A stretch of DNA of 19,375 nucleotides from an uncultured Ignavibacteria bacterium (GCA_937974175.1 CALJIG010000073.1:1-19375); one strand, 5' to 3'; positions 8,337 to 15,495 are shown, counted from the first letter of the stretch. Made by a program: numbers and translations. Notes: a model not told the origin generated them from the letters alone.

Positions 8337-9807
8337 GTCACCGATTAAAACATTGCTTTCACATACTGCCATTTACGGCGTGGGATTAGTGCTGAACAAA
8401 TCCCTCGGCTTCTTACTCTTGCCTGTATACACAAATTATTTTACACCGGCAGACTGGGGAGTGTTTAATATTGTCTGGTCGTTATGGATTTTCCTCTCCG
8501 TACTCTACAGTCTTGGCTTTGAAAACTCCTTCATGAAGTATTTTATTGAAGAAAAAAATAAGCAGAAGAAAGCAGAAATATATTCGTCGATATTAGTTGC
8601 TTTGCTTTTCTCTTCACTTGCATTCTCGCTTTGCATTTATTTTGGTTCGGGTGTAATCAATAATCTGCTACACTTTGAAGATAGCATTAAAGGAGTTTTT
8701 CTTATTAAAATTCTTGCAGTGCTTCTATTCTTTGATACGATTTACAGAATTCCTTTACTTCTGCTCCGCGCTGAGCTAAATACAAAAGTTTACACATATC
8801 TTACAATCGTTACTCTCATAATTAATCTCGGGCTGAATCTTTTTTTAATTATCGTTCAGGGTTATGGTATAGAAGCAATATTTTACAGCTACATAGTTTC
8901 TGTTTTTGTTACGACAGTAATATGCCTGTTTGTAACAAGCCCTTACCTTACTTCAAAAATTTCCTTTGGGGAAATAAAAAGACAGCTTAGCTTCGGATTC
9001 AAATTTATATTCATCGGATTGTTTATTTTAATAATCGATATCTCCGACAGATTTTTTCTGAAGTACTATTATAATGAAAGCGTTGTCGGAATTTACAGCG
9101 CTAACTACAGGCTCGGGACTGTAATGAGTCTGATAATTTCTGCGTATAAATTTTCGTGGACACCTTACTTCATGAACTTATCTGAAAATCCCGATAATAA
9201 AAAAATTATTTCAAGCATCTTTACATATTTTGTATTCACCGGCTTGTTTTTATTTTTATTCTTCTCATTCTTTATTGCACCGATTGTTCAGTTAAAAATC
9301 GGCGGTTACTATATATTAAATGAAGCATATTGGAGCGGTCTGAAAATCATTCCTATCATTTTGCTTTCATACTTTTTTTCAGGACTCCATTCAAATCTGA
9401 CCGTAGCTCCGTTTTTCTCTGACAGAACTGATGTGCTTTTAAAAATATCTGTGATTGGTCTGGTGGCAAATATAGTTCTTAATGTTTGGCTTATCCCCAA
9501 ATATGCAATGACCGGTGCAGCACTATCTACTTTGTTTACATATGTTATCATGTTCGGATTTTTATACTACCGTTCTCAGCAGCTCTTCAGAATTGAGTTT
9601 GATCTCAAAAAAATTGCAATCATTTGTATTCTGACTCTTATTTCTTATTTTGCAGTTTTTTTTCTGCAAAGTAATTTCCAGAACAATTTATTATATAATA
9701 GTATAAGCACTATAGTAATATTGAGCTTATTCTTAATATTTTCCATAAAATTTAGCATTATAAAGGTTAGTTACCTTAAAAAAATCCTCTTGAGGGAAAA
9801 GACTTAA
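8329..9807 (+). CDS. Wzx-like oligosaccharide flippase (MOP superfamily)
   Basis: This 492-residue, highly hydrophobic protein has roughly 12-14 transmembrane helices and little else. It opens with SHTAIYGVGLVLNKSLGFLLLPVYTNYFTPADWGVF, matching the first helices of Wzx/RfbX-type flippases (small residues, then LPxYTxxLxPxxyG). Later stretches such as DRFFLKYYYNESVVGIYSANYRLG and WLIPKYAMTGAALSTL are also typical (Wzx: DrxfLxxxxG..vGiYs; iP.yG..Gaa.a). Such proteins move undecaprenyl-linked oligosaccharides across the inner membrane. It overlaps the preceding glycosyltransferase gene by 8 nt and is the last gene of the long + strand string. It fits as the export step for the glycan assembled by the upstream enzymes. 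No Wzy polymerase or O-antigen ligase is seen in the window. Confidence 0.88.
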   Translation: MAKSPIKTLLSHTAIYGVGLVLNKSLGFLLLPVYTNYFTPADWGVFNIVWSLWIFLSVLYSLGFENSFMKYFIEEKNKQKKAEIYSSILVALLFSSLAFSLCIYFGSGVINNLLHFEDSIKGVFLIKILAVLLFFDTIYRIPLLLLRAELNTKVYTYLTIVTLIINLGLNLFLIIVQGYGIEAIFYSYIVSVFVTTVICLFVTSPYLTSKISFGEIKRQLSFGFKFIFIGLFILIIDISDRFFLKYYYNESVVGIYSANYRLGTVMSLIISAYKFSWTPYFMNLSENPDNKKIISSIFTYFVFTGLFLFLFFSFFIAPIVQLKIGGYYILNEAYWSGLKIIPIILLSYFFSGLHSNLTVAPFFSDRTDVLLKISVIGLVANIVLNVWLIPKYAMTGAALSTLFTYVIMFGFLYYRSQQLFRIEFDLKKIAIICILTLISYFAVFFLQSNFQNNLLYNSISTIVILSLFLIFSIKFSIIKVSYLKKILLREKT

Positions 9808-9840
9808 AGTAACACTTTAACCTTTTATCTTGATTTTTTT
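9804..9840 (+). terminator. Weak candidate terminator after the glycan operon
   Basis: TTAAAGT (9804-9810) and ACTTTAA (9814-9820) form a perfect 7-bp stem with a 3-nt loop. A T-rich stretch follows, with seven Ts at 9834-9840. The stem is AT-rich, overlaps the flippase stop codon, and the T run starts 13 nt after the stem, so it is a poor canonical terminator. It may only attenuate read-through. Confidence 0.3.
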
Positions 9841-9860
9841 ACTGTGATTAATTAGGTTTA
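9830..9860 (+). promoter_or_regulatory. Possible Bacteroidota-type promoter before the small secreted protein
   Basis: TTG at 9830-9832 and TAGGTTTA at 9853-9860 are separated by 20 nt. This is close to the -33 TTG / -7 TAnnTTTG layout known for Bacteroidota housekeeping promoters. The last base differs from consensus, and AT-rich DNA gives such matches by chance, so this is tentative. It would give the secreted-protein gene its own transcript. Confidence 0.25.
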
Positions 9861-9882
9861 ATAAATCAAAAAAAATTTAACC

Positions 9883-10386
9883 ATGAAAAATATACTTTTA
9901 CCCCTTATATTTTTCGTTCTCATTTTTTCAGGTAAAGCTTTTTCCCAGCTTACCGGTGAGGGGGAGCCGACGGAATCATCCGAAGTTGCTGTAGAGCAAA
10001 TGCTCGGAATGTTTGACGGAATTATTAATGAAGGATTAATTGATAATATTTCCGAAATTTTACCTAATGATGCTGTAATTGTAAATTACGGAGCCGGTGA
10101 TTTTTCCGGTGAGGGTTTTACAGATATTACAATATCATATAAAACAAAAGAAACCGGGAATCATAATCTTAATGTTATTTTTCTCATAAATGAAGATGAT
10201 AAAGAATTTAAGATAATGAAGGAGATGGAAGTCGAATGGGTAGATGTGCCTTATGATGTTGCCTTCAGCATCAGCGAAGGAACATGCGTTTTCACTTTCA
10301 GAGAAGATAAGAAATGGAGATTTCAGAGATACTTCTATTACAACAACACGATATTTCTGTTACAGGATGAAACAATAGATGCTTAA
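9883..10386 (+). CDS. Small secreted protein of unknown function
   Basis: This 167-residue protein has a clear signal peptide (MKNILLPLIFFVLIFSGKAFSQ), predicting export to the periplasm or outside. The mature part is acidic and soluble-looking. Visible stretches are VAVEQMLGMFDGIINEGLIDNISEIL (amphipathic helix), a beta-rich core with DFSGEGFTDITISYKTKE and LNVIFLINEDDKEFKIMKEMEVEW, and a C-terminal half rich in aromatics (WRFQRYFYYNNTIFLLQDE). No catalytic motif, lipobox, C-terminal sorting domain or repeat is seen, and I do not recognise the family. It stands 75 nt after the flippase with a possible promoter of its own, and its transcript ends at the hairpin 20 nt downstream of the stop, so it is probably monocistronic. 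Confidence 0.75.
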   Translation: MKNILLPLIFFVLIFSGKAFSQLTGEGEPTESSEVAVEQMLGMFDGIINEGLIDNISEILPNDAVIVNYGAGDFSGEGFTDITISYKTKETGNHNLNVIFLINEDDKEFKIMKEMEVEWVDVPYDVAFSISEGTCVFTFREDKKWRFQRYFYYNNTIFLLQDETIDA

Positions 10387-10406
10387 AAATAAATATTTTG
10401 AATTTG

Positions 10407-10437
10407 AAAAAGGCGAACCAATGAGTTCGCCTTTTTT
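10407..10437. terminator. Strong rho-independent terminator, probably bidirectional
   Basis: AAAAAGGCGAAC (10407-10418) pairs perfectly with GTTCGCCTTTTT (10425-10436) around a 6-nt loop (CAATGA). The T run at 10432-10437 serves the + strand gene ending at 10386; the A run at 10407-10411 gives a U tract for the minus-strand receptor gene whose stop is at 10470. Placement between two convergent stops fits a shared terminator. Confidence 0.9.
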
Positions 10438-10469
10438 GTTTTAATAAGAAATTTAATTAAGAAACTTTT

Positions 10470-12788
10470 TTAAAAGCTAAACGGCATACTTAGCTTTAGA
10501 TTGAAACTTCTTCCGGGATTCATAGCGAAAGATTTAAATCTGCTTAAGTGATCAACATACTTTGTATCTGCAATATTATCCACTGAGAAATCCACCGATG
10601 CAATTGACTTTGATAGTACAAAATCAAATCCAAGTCCTGCCTTTAATAAAACATATCCGTCAGTTGTAGTTTCAAGAGGGTCAACATTATTCTGCGCTGA
10701 AACAATTTTAGTTGAGAAGCTCAGGTAAGGATTATAAATGGAATTTCCAAACTGCTTCTCCTGCAGTTTCATTTCAATAATGTTTTTTGCTGCCGGAATG
10801 AATGGAAGGTAATTTCCCGTTGCATCATTTTTAGCAGTAACAAAATCTCCGTTTAAAGATAGAAGTAAAAAATCAAGCGGCTGAACCTGGAGACTGTATT
10901 CAAATCCCCAGAACAAACCCTTAGCTTGTTTAATATCATAAACGGGAAGCATTGCCGTTGAGTCAAATTCTCCTGTAGGAGAAGGATAGATAAAATTGGT
11001 TATTGTATTATTAAAAAATGAGAACGATGCGCTGATATTTTTAAAGTTTGCTCGCAAACCTAAATCTATATTCCATGATGATTCAGGTTTGGGATTTGAA
11101 GTTGAATCCAATGTAACAAGACCTCTTTCAATTCTTCCCGTTCCCTCATGCTCGCCGTCAACATACAATTCAAATTCAGATGGCGCGCGCCAGCCTCTTC
11201 CTATGTTCGCAAATAAATCTATATTTTCTACAGGATGAGTTACTATACCAAGTGAGCCTGTGAATGCATCGAAGGTTAATGTCCTTGGTGTTATTACTTT
11301 AGAAGGCACTCCGGCAGTGTCAGTTTCAAAAACTGTGTATTCAGTGTTCAGACTTTTTGAATCAAATCTTCCGCCCAGAGAAACAGTAAAATATTTTTTC
11401 TGCATTTGCTCTGATAAATAAAATCCGAAGCTTGTTGAATTGTAATTCGGAATTAATTTTTCAATTCCAAGAGTTTGGTTTTTAGTAGATGTAAATGATG
11501 CGCCTACAGTTCCTGAAATATCATTGGATAAAACATGCTGAAGCCTTAAGTCTCCCTGAAAATTTTTCAAATCAAGATTCAACACAGGAATGTCCAGGTC
11601 CTTATCTTCTGAAGATTCAAACTCTTTTCTTGAATGCAACTGATAAGATAATATCGGTTCAAGAATTAAATTTTTACTAAGATTAAATTCGCCGCTCAGC
11701 TCAAACTGTTTTGTCCTTATTCTCTGGTTTGCAGTTGCAAGAGGGTCAAGGTCGTGCATCTGAATATCTCTATCGAACATCTCAAACCCGGCATCTATAT
11801 GCCCGTAATCTCCTGTCACTCCAAAAGATGCTCCCGTCTCAAGTTCCGTTGAACCGCTATTGCTTAGCCTGCCGCCGAATATTGTATCCTTAATAGTAGG
11901 GTCAAGTGTATTCACTGCAAATGTTCCGTCCGGAGTTTTTGTATTGTTGTTGCTTCTGTATCCCAGATGACCTTTAACTCCCCAGTTTGAAAGTCCGTAT
12001 CCGAGAGTTAAGTTACCCGTTTTCTGGTCATTCACAGAGTAGCCGCCCAGGTCAATTCCACCATAAAGAATTCCGTTCTTCTTCGTTGAGTATTGCAAAG
12101 GCTTTGAAATAATATTTACTACTCCGCCGATAGCATCTGAACCATAAACAAGGCTGGCAGGACCGCGGAGAATTTCTATTCTGTCAATATCATACAAAGA
12201 AACTTCGGGAGCGTGCTCATCGCCCCATTGCTGCGACTCGTGCTTCACGCCATCGTGAACAATTATTACACCAAGAGAAGTAAGCCCGCGGATAACGGGT
12301 TTGCCTATAGAAACTCCCGTTGATATATTATTTACTCCGGGAATATTATCAATTGTATTTGCCAGCACTTCTCCGCGCTGCTTTACAAGTTCGCGCTCTG
12401 TAATTGCAGAAAGCGAGTAAGTGCTGTTTTGAATATCTATAGGTGTGAATGAACTGGTAACATCAATTGTAGGAGTTTCTATTAACGACTTTTGAAGTTT
12501 GAAGTTTAAGGTACTTAAATTCTCATTTATTTCAATTGTTACTGTGTTTGTTTTATAACCTGTCCGGGAAATTTTTATATGATAAGAGCCCTGTGGAATA
12601 TTTGTAAATTCAAATCTTCCGTTTACATCAGACATGGAAGAAACTGTAAGTTCTTCAATGCTGACATTTGCGAACTGAACAACTTTGTTTGTTTCAGAAT
12701 CAGTAATGGTACCTTTTATGGAATACATTTCATCTGCAAAAACTATTTGCGATGAAAAAAATATAATTAAGATTAATATACTTTTCAT
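10470..12788 (-). CDS. TonB-dependent outer-membrane receptor, ZnuD-like (probable metal uptake)
   Basis: This 772-residue receptor starts with a signal peptide (MKSILILIIFFSSQIVFA). A carboxypeptidase-like regulatory domain follows at about 22-100 (IKGTITDSETNKVVQFANVSI, VNGRFEFTNIPQGSYHIKISRTGY), then a TonB-box-like IDVTSS near 108-113. The plug spans about 120-230 (LANTIDNIPGV, PVIRGLTSLGVIIVHDGV, RIEILRGPASLVYGSDAIGGVVNII), with the barrel to the end. Three places resemble the Neisseria zinc receptor ZnuD: the His-containing plug loop QQWGDEHAPE (186-195), ELYVDGEHEGT (540-550) against ZnuD ELYAHGKHVAT, and YVDHLSRFK (744-752) near the C-terminus. The long His-rich ZnuD loop is not obvious. 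A small His/Cys protein lies directly upstream. TonB-receptor identity is certain; zinc as ligand is inferred. Confidence 0.9.
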   Translation of the reverse strand: MKSILILIIFFSSQIVFADEMYSIKGTITDSETNKVVQFANVSIEELTVSSMSDVNGRFEFTNIPQGSYHIKISRTGYKTNTVTIEINENLSTLNFKLQKSLIETPTIDVTSSFTPIDIQNSTYSLSAITERELVKQRGEVLANTIDNIPGVNNISTGVSIGKPVIRGLTSLGVIIVHDGVKHESQQWGDEHAPEVSLYDIDRIEILRGPASLVYGSDAIGGVVNIISKPLQYSTKKNGILYGGIDLGGYSVNDQKTGNLTLGYGLSNWGVKGHLGYRSNNNTKTPDGTFAVNTLDPTIKDTIFGGRLSNSGSTELETGASFGVTGDYGHIDAGFEMFDRDIQMHDLDPLATANQRIRTKQFELSGEFNLSKNLILEPILSYQLHSRKEFESSEDKDLDIPVLNLDLKNFQGDLRLQHVLSNDISGTVGASFTSTKNQTLGIEKLIPNYNSTSFGFYLSEQMQKKYFTVSLGGRFDSKSLNTEYTVFETDTAGVPSKVITPRTLTFDAFTGSLGIVTHPVENIDLFANIGRGWRAPSEFELYVDGEHEGTGRIERGLVTLDSTSNPKPESSWNIDLGLRANFKNISASFSFFNNTITNFIYPSPTGEFDSTAMLPVYDIKQAKGLFWGFEYSLQVQPLDFLLLSLNGDFVTAKNDATGNYLPFIPAAKNIIEMKLQEKQFGNSIYNPYLSFSTKIVSAQNNVDPLETTTDGYVLLKAGLGFDFVLSKSIASVDFSVDNIADTKYVDHLSRFKSFAMNPGRSFNLKLSMPFSF

Positions 12789-12883
12789 AGAATAATAAAA
12801 TTTAGAAAAAATTATAAGAGGGTATCCGGCACGTGTGCGGATTCCTGTTTTGATAAATGAATTTATTAACGTGATATGAAAAG

Positions 12884-13225
12884 TTAAATCTTAGGGGGAG
12901 GAGAAGGGAGCTCTTGAAGCTTTGGCGAAATAACTGTTATTTTATTTGAAATAAAATTTTGATATCGGATATCAGGAATAAAATCGAAACTGCATAAAAG
13001 ATGTGAGGAAATATTTTCAATACTGAATTTGAATGATTTTGTATCGGAATGTTTATCCGCTCTTTCAGCATCTATAATTATTGTACATGAGCCTGCACAG
13101 TCTTTATCGGAATGCTCTTCATGACTGATATGATGAAAAAAATTGTGAGTTGAATACACGAAGCCAAGCTTAGTTATTCCGAAGAGGTAAAAGAATAAAA
13201 GTAATATCGAAAACAATTTTTTCAC
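12884..13225 (-). CDS. Small exported His/Cys-containing protein next to metal-type TonB receptor
   Basis: This 113-residue protein starts at GTG (13225). Its N-terminal hydrophobic segment, MKKLFSILLLFFYLFGITKLGF, can act as a signal peptide or membrane anchor. A potential metal-binding patch follows at about 27-47: HNFFHHISHEEHSDKDCAGSC, with five His and two Cys plus acidic residues. More His and Cys follow (ADKHSDTK; SSHLLCSFDF). The C-terminus is proline-rich (PSPPPKI). I do not recognise a named family. The gene lies 95 nt upstream of the TonB receptor on the same strand, and no terminator is obvious between them, so the two probably form an operon. A periplasmic metal-binding, delivery or sensing role is plausible; that is inference from composition and context. 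Confidence 0.75.
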   Translation of the reverse strand: MKKLFSILLLFFYLFGITKLGFVYSTHNFFHHISHEEHSDKDCAGSCTIIIDAERADKHSDTKSFKFSIENISSHLLCSFDFIPDIRYQNFISNKITVISPKLQELPSPPPKI

Positions 13226-13235
13226 ACAACAATTT

Positions 13236-13260
13236 ATTGCAAATGAATTGCAAAAGCAAT
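13236..13260 (-). promoter_or_regulatory. Candidate operator upstream of the metal-uptake unit
   Basis: ATTGC occurs at 13236-13240 and again at 13247-13251, and the second copy forms a perfect inverted repeat with GCAAT at 13256-13260 (5-4-5). The same stretch holds TTGCAA twice, at 11-bp spacing. It lies 11-35 bp upstream of the GTG start of the His/Cys protein, where a repressor site overlapping the promoter would be expected. A Zur/Fur-family site is a guess; the sequence is not a textbook Fur or Zur box. Confidence 0.3.
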
Positions 13261-13355
13261 ATCAAATAAATTCTATGCCAAAGAAAAAAATATTTCCCTA
13301 TTAGTAGGAATAGGTACCATTGTATTTTTTTTAAAGAAAATTTGAAATAGATTTT

Positions 13356-13383
13356 GGATTTCGGATTTCGGATTTCGGATTTC
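13356..13383. repeat. Heptamer tandem repeat, GGATTTC x4
   Basis: Four perfect head-to-tail copies of GGATTTC fill these 28 bp. The array is short and sits upstream of the small His/Cys gene's promoter area. The unit is a rotation of ATTTCGG, one base from the ATTTCAG units near the right edge of the window (19290-19310). Confidence 0.95.
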
Positions 13384-13479
13384 AGGTTTAAAAAATCCGA
13401 CTATTTCCCGACTAATTTTTACAATTAATAATTAGCAATTAACAATGAACAGAAAACCCGACTTTTGAAAAATTAAAAA

Positions 13480-13551
13480 TGATGTGTTGAAAAAACAACA
13501 ACGGAAAAAATAAAATCCGTCAAAAACCCGTCAAGAATTAAAAATGAATTT
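13480..13551 (+). repeat. 72-bp direct repeat, copy 1
   Basis: This matches 13712-13783 at 68 of 72 positions by eye, offset 232 bp. All four differences are A/G. It contains the small inverted repeat TGTTG-A6-CAACA and a TCCGTC-A5-CCCGTC pair. Weaker similarity extends left to the single CCGAC motif. Confidence 0.9.
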
Positions 13552-13638
13552 AAAAACTAATATTTGAAATTTGTGATTGAAAACAAAATCCGACTTTTTC
13601 CCGACTTTTTGCTAACTAAAAAATCAGTTGCCTAGAAT

Positions 13639-13663
13639 GCCCCCTCCTTACTAAGGAGGGGGC
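13639..13663. repeat. Perfect 25-bp GC-rich palindrome (REP-like)
   Basis: GCCCCCTCCTTA (13639-13650) and TAAGGAGGGGGC (13652-13663) are perfect reverse complements around one central base. GGGTGTGGTT follows directly at 13665-13674. The element is far more GC-rich than its surroundings. It is a strong hairpin but lacks a T tract, so a REP-like or MITE-like repeat fits better than a terminator. Confidence 0.85.
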
Positions 13664-13711
13664 AGGGTGTGGTTATCAAAAATAAAATCCGACTATTTGA
13701 AATATAAAATA

Positions 13712-13783
13712 TGATGTGTTGAAAAAACAACAACAAAAAAAATAAAATCCGTCAAAAACCCGTCAGGAATTAAAGATGAATTT
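13712..13783 (+). repeat. 72-bp direct repeat, copy 2
   Basis: Second copy of the repeat at 13480-13551, with the GG of copy 1 replaced by AA and two A-to-G changes. Its right end lies 18 bp from the terminator region of the alaS operon. Confidence 0.9.
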
Positions 13784-13801
13784 GAAATTAGTAACTAAAA
13801 T

Positions 13802-13833
13802 AAAAAACCTGATAGATATAAATCCATCAGGTT
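13802..13833 (-). terminator. Rho-independent terminator of the alaS operon
   Basis: Read on the minus strand, AACCTGATGGAT and ATCTATCAGGTT form a 12-bp stem with one G-U pair and a TTAT loop, followed by a run of Ts (13807-13802). It lies about 30 nt after the DUF885 stop at 13863. Confidence 0.9.
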
Positions 13834-13862
13834 CAAAAAAATTACCTATATATATGGAAGAT

Positions 13863-15485
13863 TTATTCGAGTATATATTTCTCTGCCATTCTGTAAGTCG
13901 GGCAGCCCATGGAGACGATGCGTTTATGGAATTCCTTAAGCTCTTTATCCTGATGCTTTTCAAAGAACATCTGCTTCAGCTTCTTCAGATAGATTTTGCC
14001 TAATGTGTAACTGAGATAGCCCGGGTCAAAGGCTCCGCGCTCGGCTTCCTGTCTTGCAGTTGTTTCAGGCATGAAGGCATTTTTCATAAAGAACTTAACG
14101 GCGTCTTCGATGTTCATTTTCTCAGTGTGAAGCCCGGCTGCAACCATGTACCTGCAGCAGCGGATAAGCGCTTCTATTAATTGTGCAAGGCGCATCTTCG
14201 GGTCGAAAGAATCATAGCCCATATCAGCCATCATTTCTTCTGTATAATGAGCCCAGCCTTCAACATAAGTATAGCTCATAGAGATTTTGGCAAATCGGTT
14301 TGCATACTTATTTGAGTAAAGGAAATGAGTATAGTGACCCGGGAAAGCTTCATGTATAGATATCATTTTCAGAGTAGGGAAGTTGAATAGTGTCATCCAC
14401 TCATCAGTCTTTTTTTCATCCCACTCTTTTTCAGGGAGGTTAACATAGTAGTAAGATTCATCAGATTTTTCAAACGGTCCTGCAGTATCCATTGCAGCAA
14501 AACCGAAGCCCATATACTTTGGCATTTCAGTTACGATGCAGTTCATTTTTTCCGGGAATTCAATGATGTCTTTCTCTTTGATAAATTCAATCAGGTCATT
14601 CAATGTTCCTTTAGTTTCTTCGACTAATGTAGAAGCAGAAGGATGGTCTTCTTCAAGAACGTATGGGTCAAGTCCCGGATGTTTTACATTTACAAGCTCA
14701 TTATATTCACTAAGCAGCCTATGCAACTCCATTTCACCGAGCTTCCTAATTTTTTCTATAGGAAGGTCGATATGTTCTTTAATGCTCAGCATCTTTTGAA
14801 ATTTATCAGTGCCAAGTCTGTAGCTGTCATCAGCTATCGGCATCAGTTTTTCATCGATGAATTTTATATAGCTTTCTATTGCTTGAATTGCTGGTTTAGA
14901 TGCTTCAATGTATTTATCGGTTAACTCCTGCGAGACTTCTCTTTTTGCTAACTCGGAAGGTAAATCATCACGGAAGAACTGTACATATCCTTCAGTGAAA
15001 AGCTTTGCATATTTACAATGAAGAGTTGCGCATTTTGACACAAGATTTTTCTGTGCGTTTTCATAGACAGTTGGAACACCCTGCAGAAGATTGATTACTG
15101 ACTCTATTCTTTCTTCGAATGGCGCGTATTCACGGCTGATGTACTGGCCGATATTGCCTAATGCCGATGAATAATAAATAGGGTTAGTAGTATGACTTTT
15201 CAATTCATCATACTCAAAGATGTAAGATTCAATTATCCACTTAATAAAATCGTATTCGATTTGAGCATTATTAGACGAGTCTTGGGACAAATCTTCTTTT
15301 TTATATGTAATAAGTTCATTGAGTAAATCGCCGAAAATTTTTCTGCCGGCATCGAGTTCTGCCATTGTATAGGTAGGTAATTTGCCGTCGTACTCATGAA
15401 GTCCTATTGAAGAAGCGTGAACGGGATTTTGTTCTAAGAAGGTGTTGAATGCTCTATCTGAAAATTCCTGAAAGTTGTTTGCCAT
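13863..15485 (-). CDS. DUF885-family metallopeptidase-like protein
   Basis: This protein is 540 residues long from the ATG at 15485. The open frame extends to a GTG at 15560, but that would overlap the upstream gene by 65 nt; the ATG gives a 10-nt gap and the usual N-terminus (FQEFSDRAFNTFLEQNP). The zinc-peptidase-like signature is HEAFPGH (His378, Glu379, His384), with YVEGWAHYTEEMM supplying a likely third ligand or catalytic Glu (Glu409). QEAERGAFDPGYLSYTLGKIYL near the end is also typical of DUF885. No signal peptide is seen, so it is probably cytoplasmic. Related proteins behave as metal-dependent peptidases; the substrate here is unknown. It is last in the operon with alaS and the nucleotidyltransferase, with a terminator 30 nt downstream. 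Confidence 0.88.
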   Translation of the reverse strand: MANNFQEFSDRAFNTFLEQNPVHASSIGLHEYDGKLPTYTMAELDAGRKIFGDLLNELITYKKEDLSQDSSNNAQIEYDFIKWIIESYIFEYDELKSHTTNPIYYSSALGNIGQYISREYAPFEERIESVINLLQGVPTVYENAQKNLVSKCATLHCKYAKLFTEGYVQFFRDDLPSELAKREVSQELTDKYIEASKPAIQAIESYIKFIDEKLMPIADDSYRLGTDKFQKMLSIKEHIDLPIEKIRKLGEMELHRLLSEYNELVNVKHPGLDPYVLEEDHPSASTLVEETKGTLNDLIEFIKEKDIIEFPEKMNCIVTEMPKYMGFGFAAMDTAGPFEKSDESYYYVNLPEKEWDEKKTDEWMTLFNFPTLKMISIHEAFPGHYTHFLYSNKYANRFAKISMSYTYVEGWAHYTEEMMADMGYDSFDPKMRLAQLIEALIRCCRYMVAAGLHTEKMNIEDAVKFFMKNAFMPETTARQEAERGAFDPGYLSYTLGKIYLKKLKQMFFEKHQDKELKEFHKRIVSMGCPTYRMAEKYILE

Positions 15486-15495
15486 TATAGTAGAT

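Larger units (their letters stand above)
13396..13764 (+). repeat. Recurring paired motif TCCGWC-N5-CCCGWC (4 pairs, 2 singles)
   Basis: Pairs lie at 13396-13412 and 13589-13605 (both CCGAC, spacers TATTT and TTTTT) and at 13516-13532 and 13748-13764 (both CCGTC, spacer AAAAA). Single CCGAC motifs followed by NTTTGAAA lie at 13457-13462 and 13688-13693. In every pair the two hexamers start exactly 11 bp apart, one helical turn, and all are on the same strand. The order pair(A), single, pair(T) occurs twice, so the whole set looks like a duplicated module. Function unknown. Confidence 0.85.
13226..13862. other. 637-bp gene-free interval, repeat-dense
   Basis: No credible coding sequence lies here; the only open frames are short and overlap the antisense of the DUF885 gene. 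From left to right it holds the candidate operator, an AT-rich stretch, a heptamer tandem repeat (13356-13383), four paired TCCGWC-N5-CCCGWC motifs plus two single CCGAC motifs, two copies of a 72-bp direct repeat, a perfect GC-rich palindrome (13639-13663), and the terminator of the alaS operon (13802-13833). Confidence 0.85.

Noticed and set aside
10996..11893. Plus-strand open frames opposite the TonB receptor
   Set aside because: They are antisense shadows of a well-supported receptor gene, with no family motifs and unlikely composition.
12789..12883. Riboswitch (such as cobalamin) ahead of the TonB receptor
   Set aside because: The 95-nt gap is too short for a B12 riboswitch, and I see no B12-box-like sequence. 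Only a weak ATCCG/CGGAT inverted repeat (12824-12842) with a 9-nt loop and a CACGTG core is present, which is not enough to call.
13639..13663. Palindrome as a transcription terminator
   Set aside because: No T tract follows on either strand, and the DUF885 operon already has a better terminator at 13802-13833.
13356..13783. Possible CRISPR array
   Set aside because: The repeats are of mixed length and spacing, with no uniform direct repeat separated by unique spacers of constant size, and no cas genes are in the window.
13763..14003. Small open frames on both strands at the end of the DUF885 gene
   Set aside because: They span the terminator hairpin and antisense DUF885 sequence and have no start context or motif that supports a gene.
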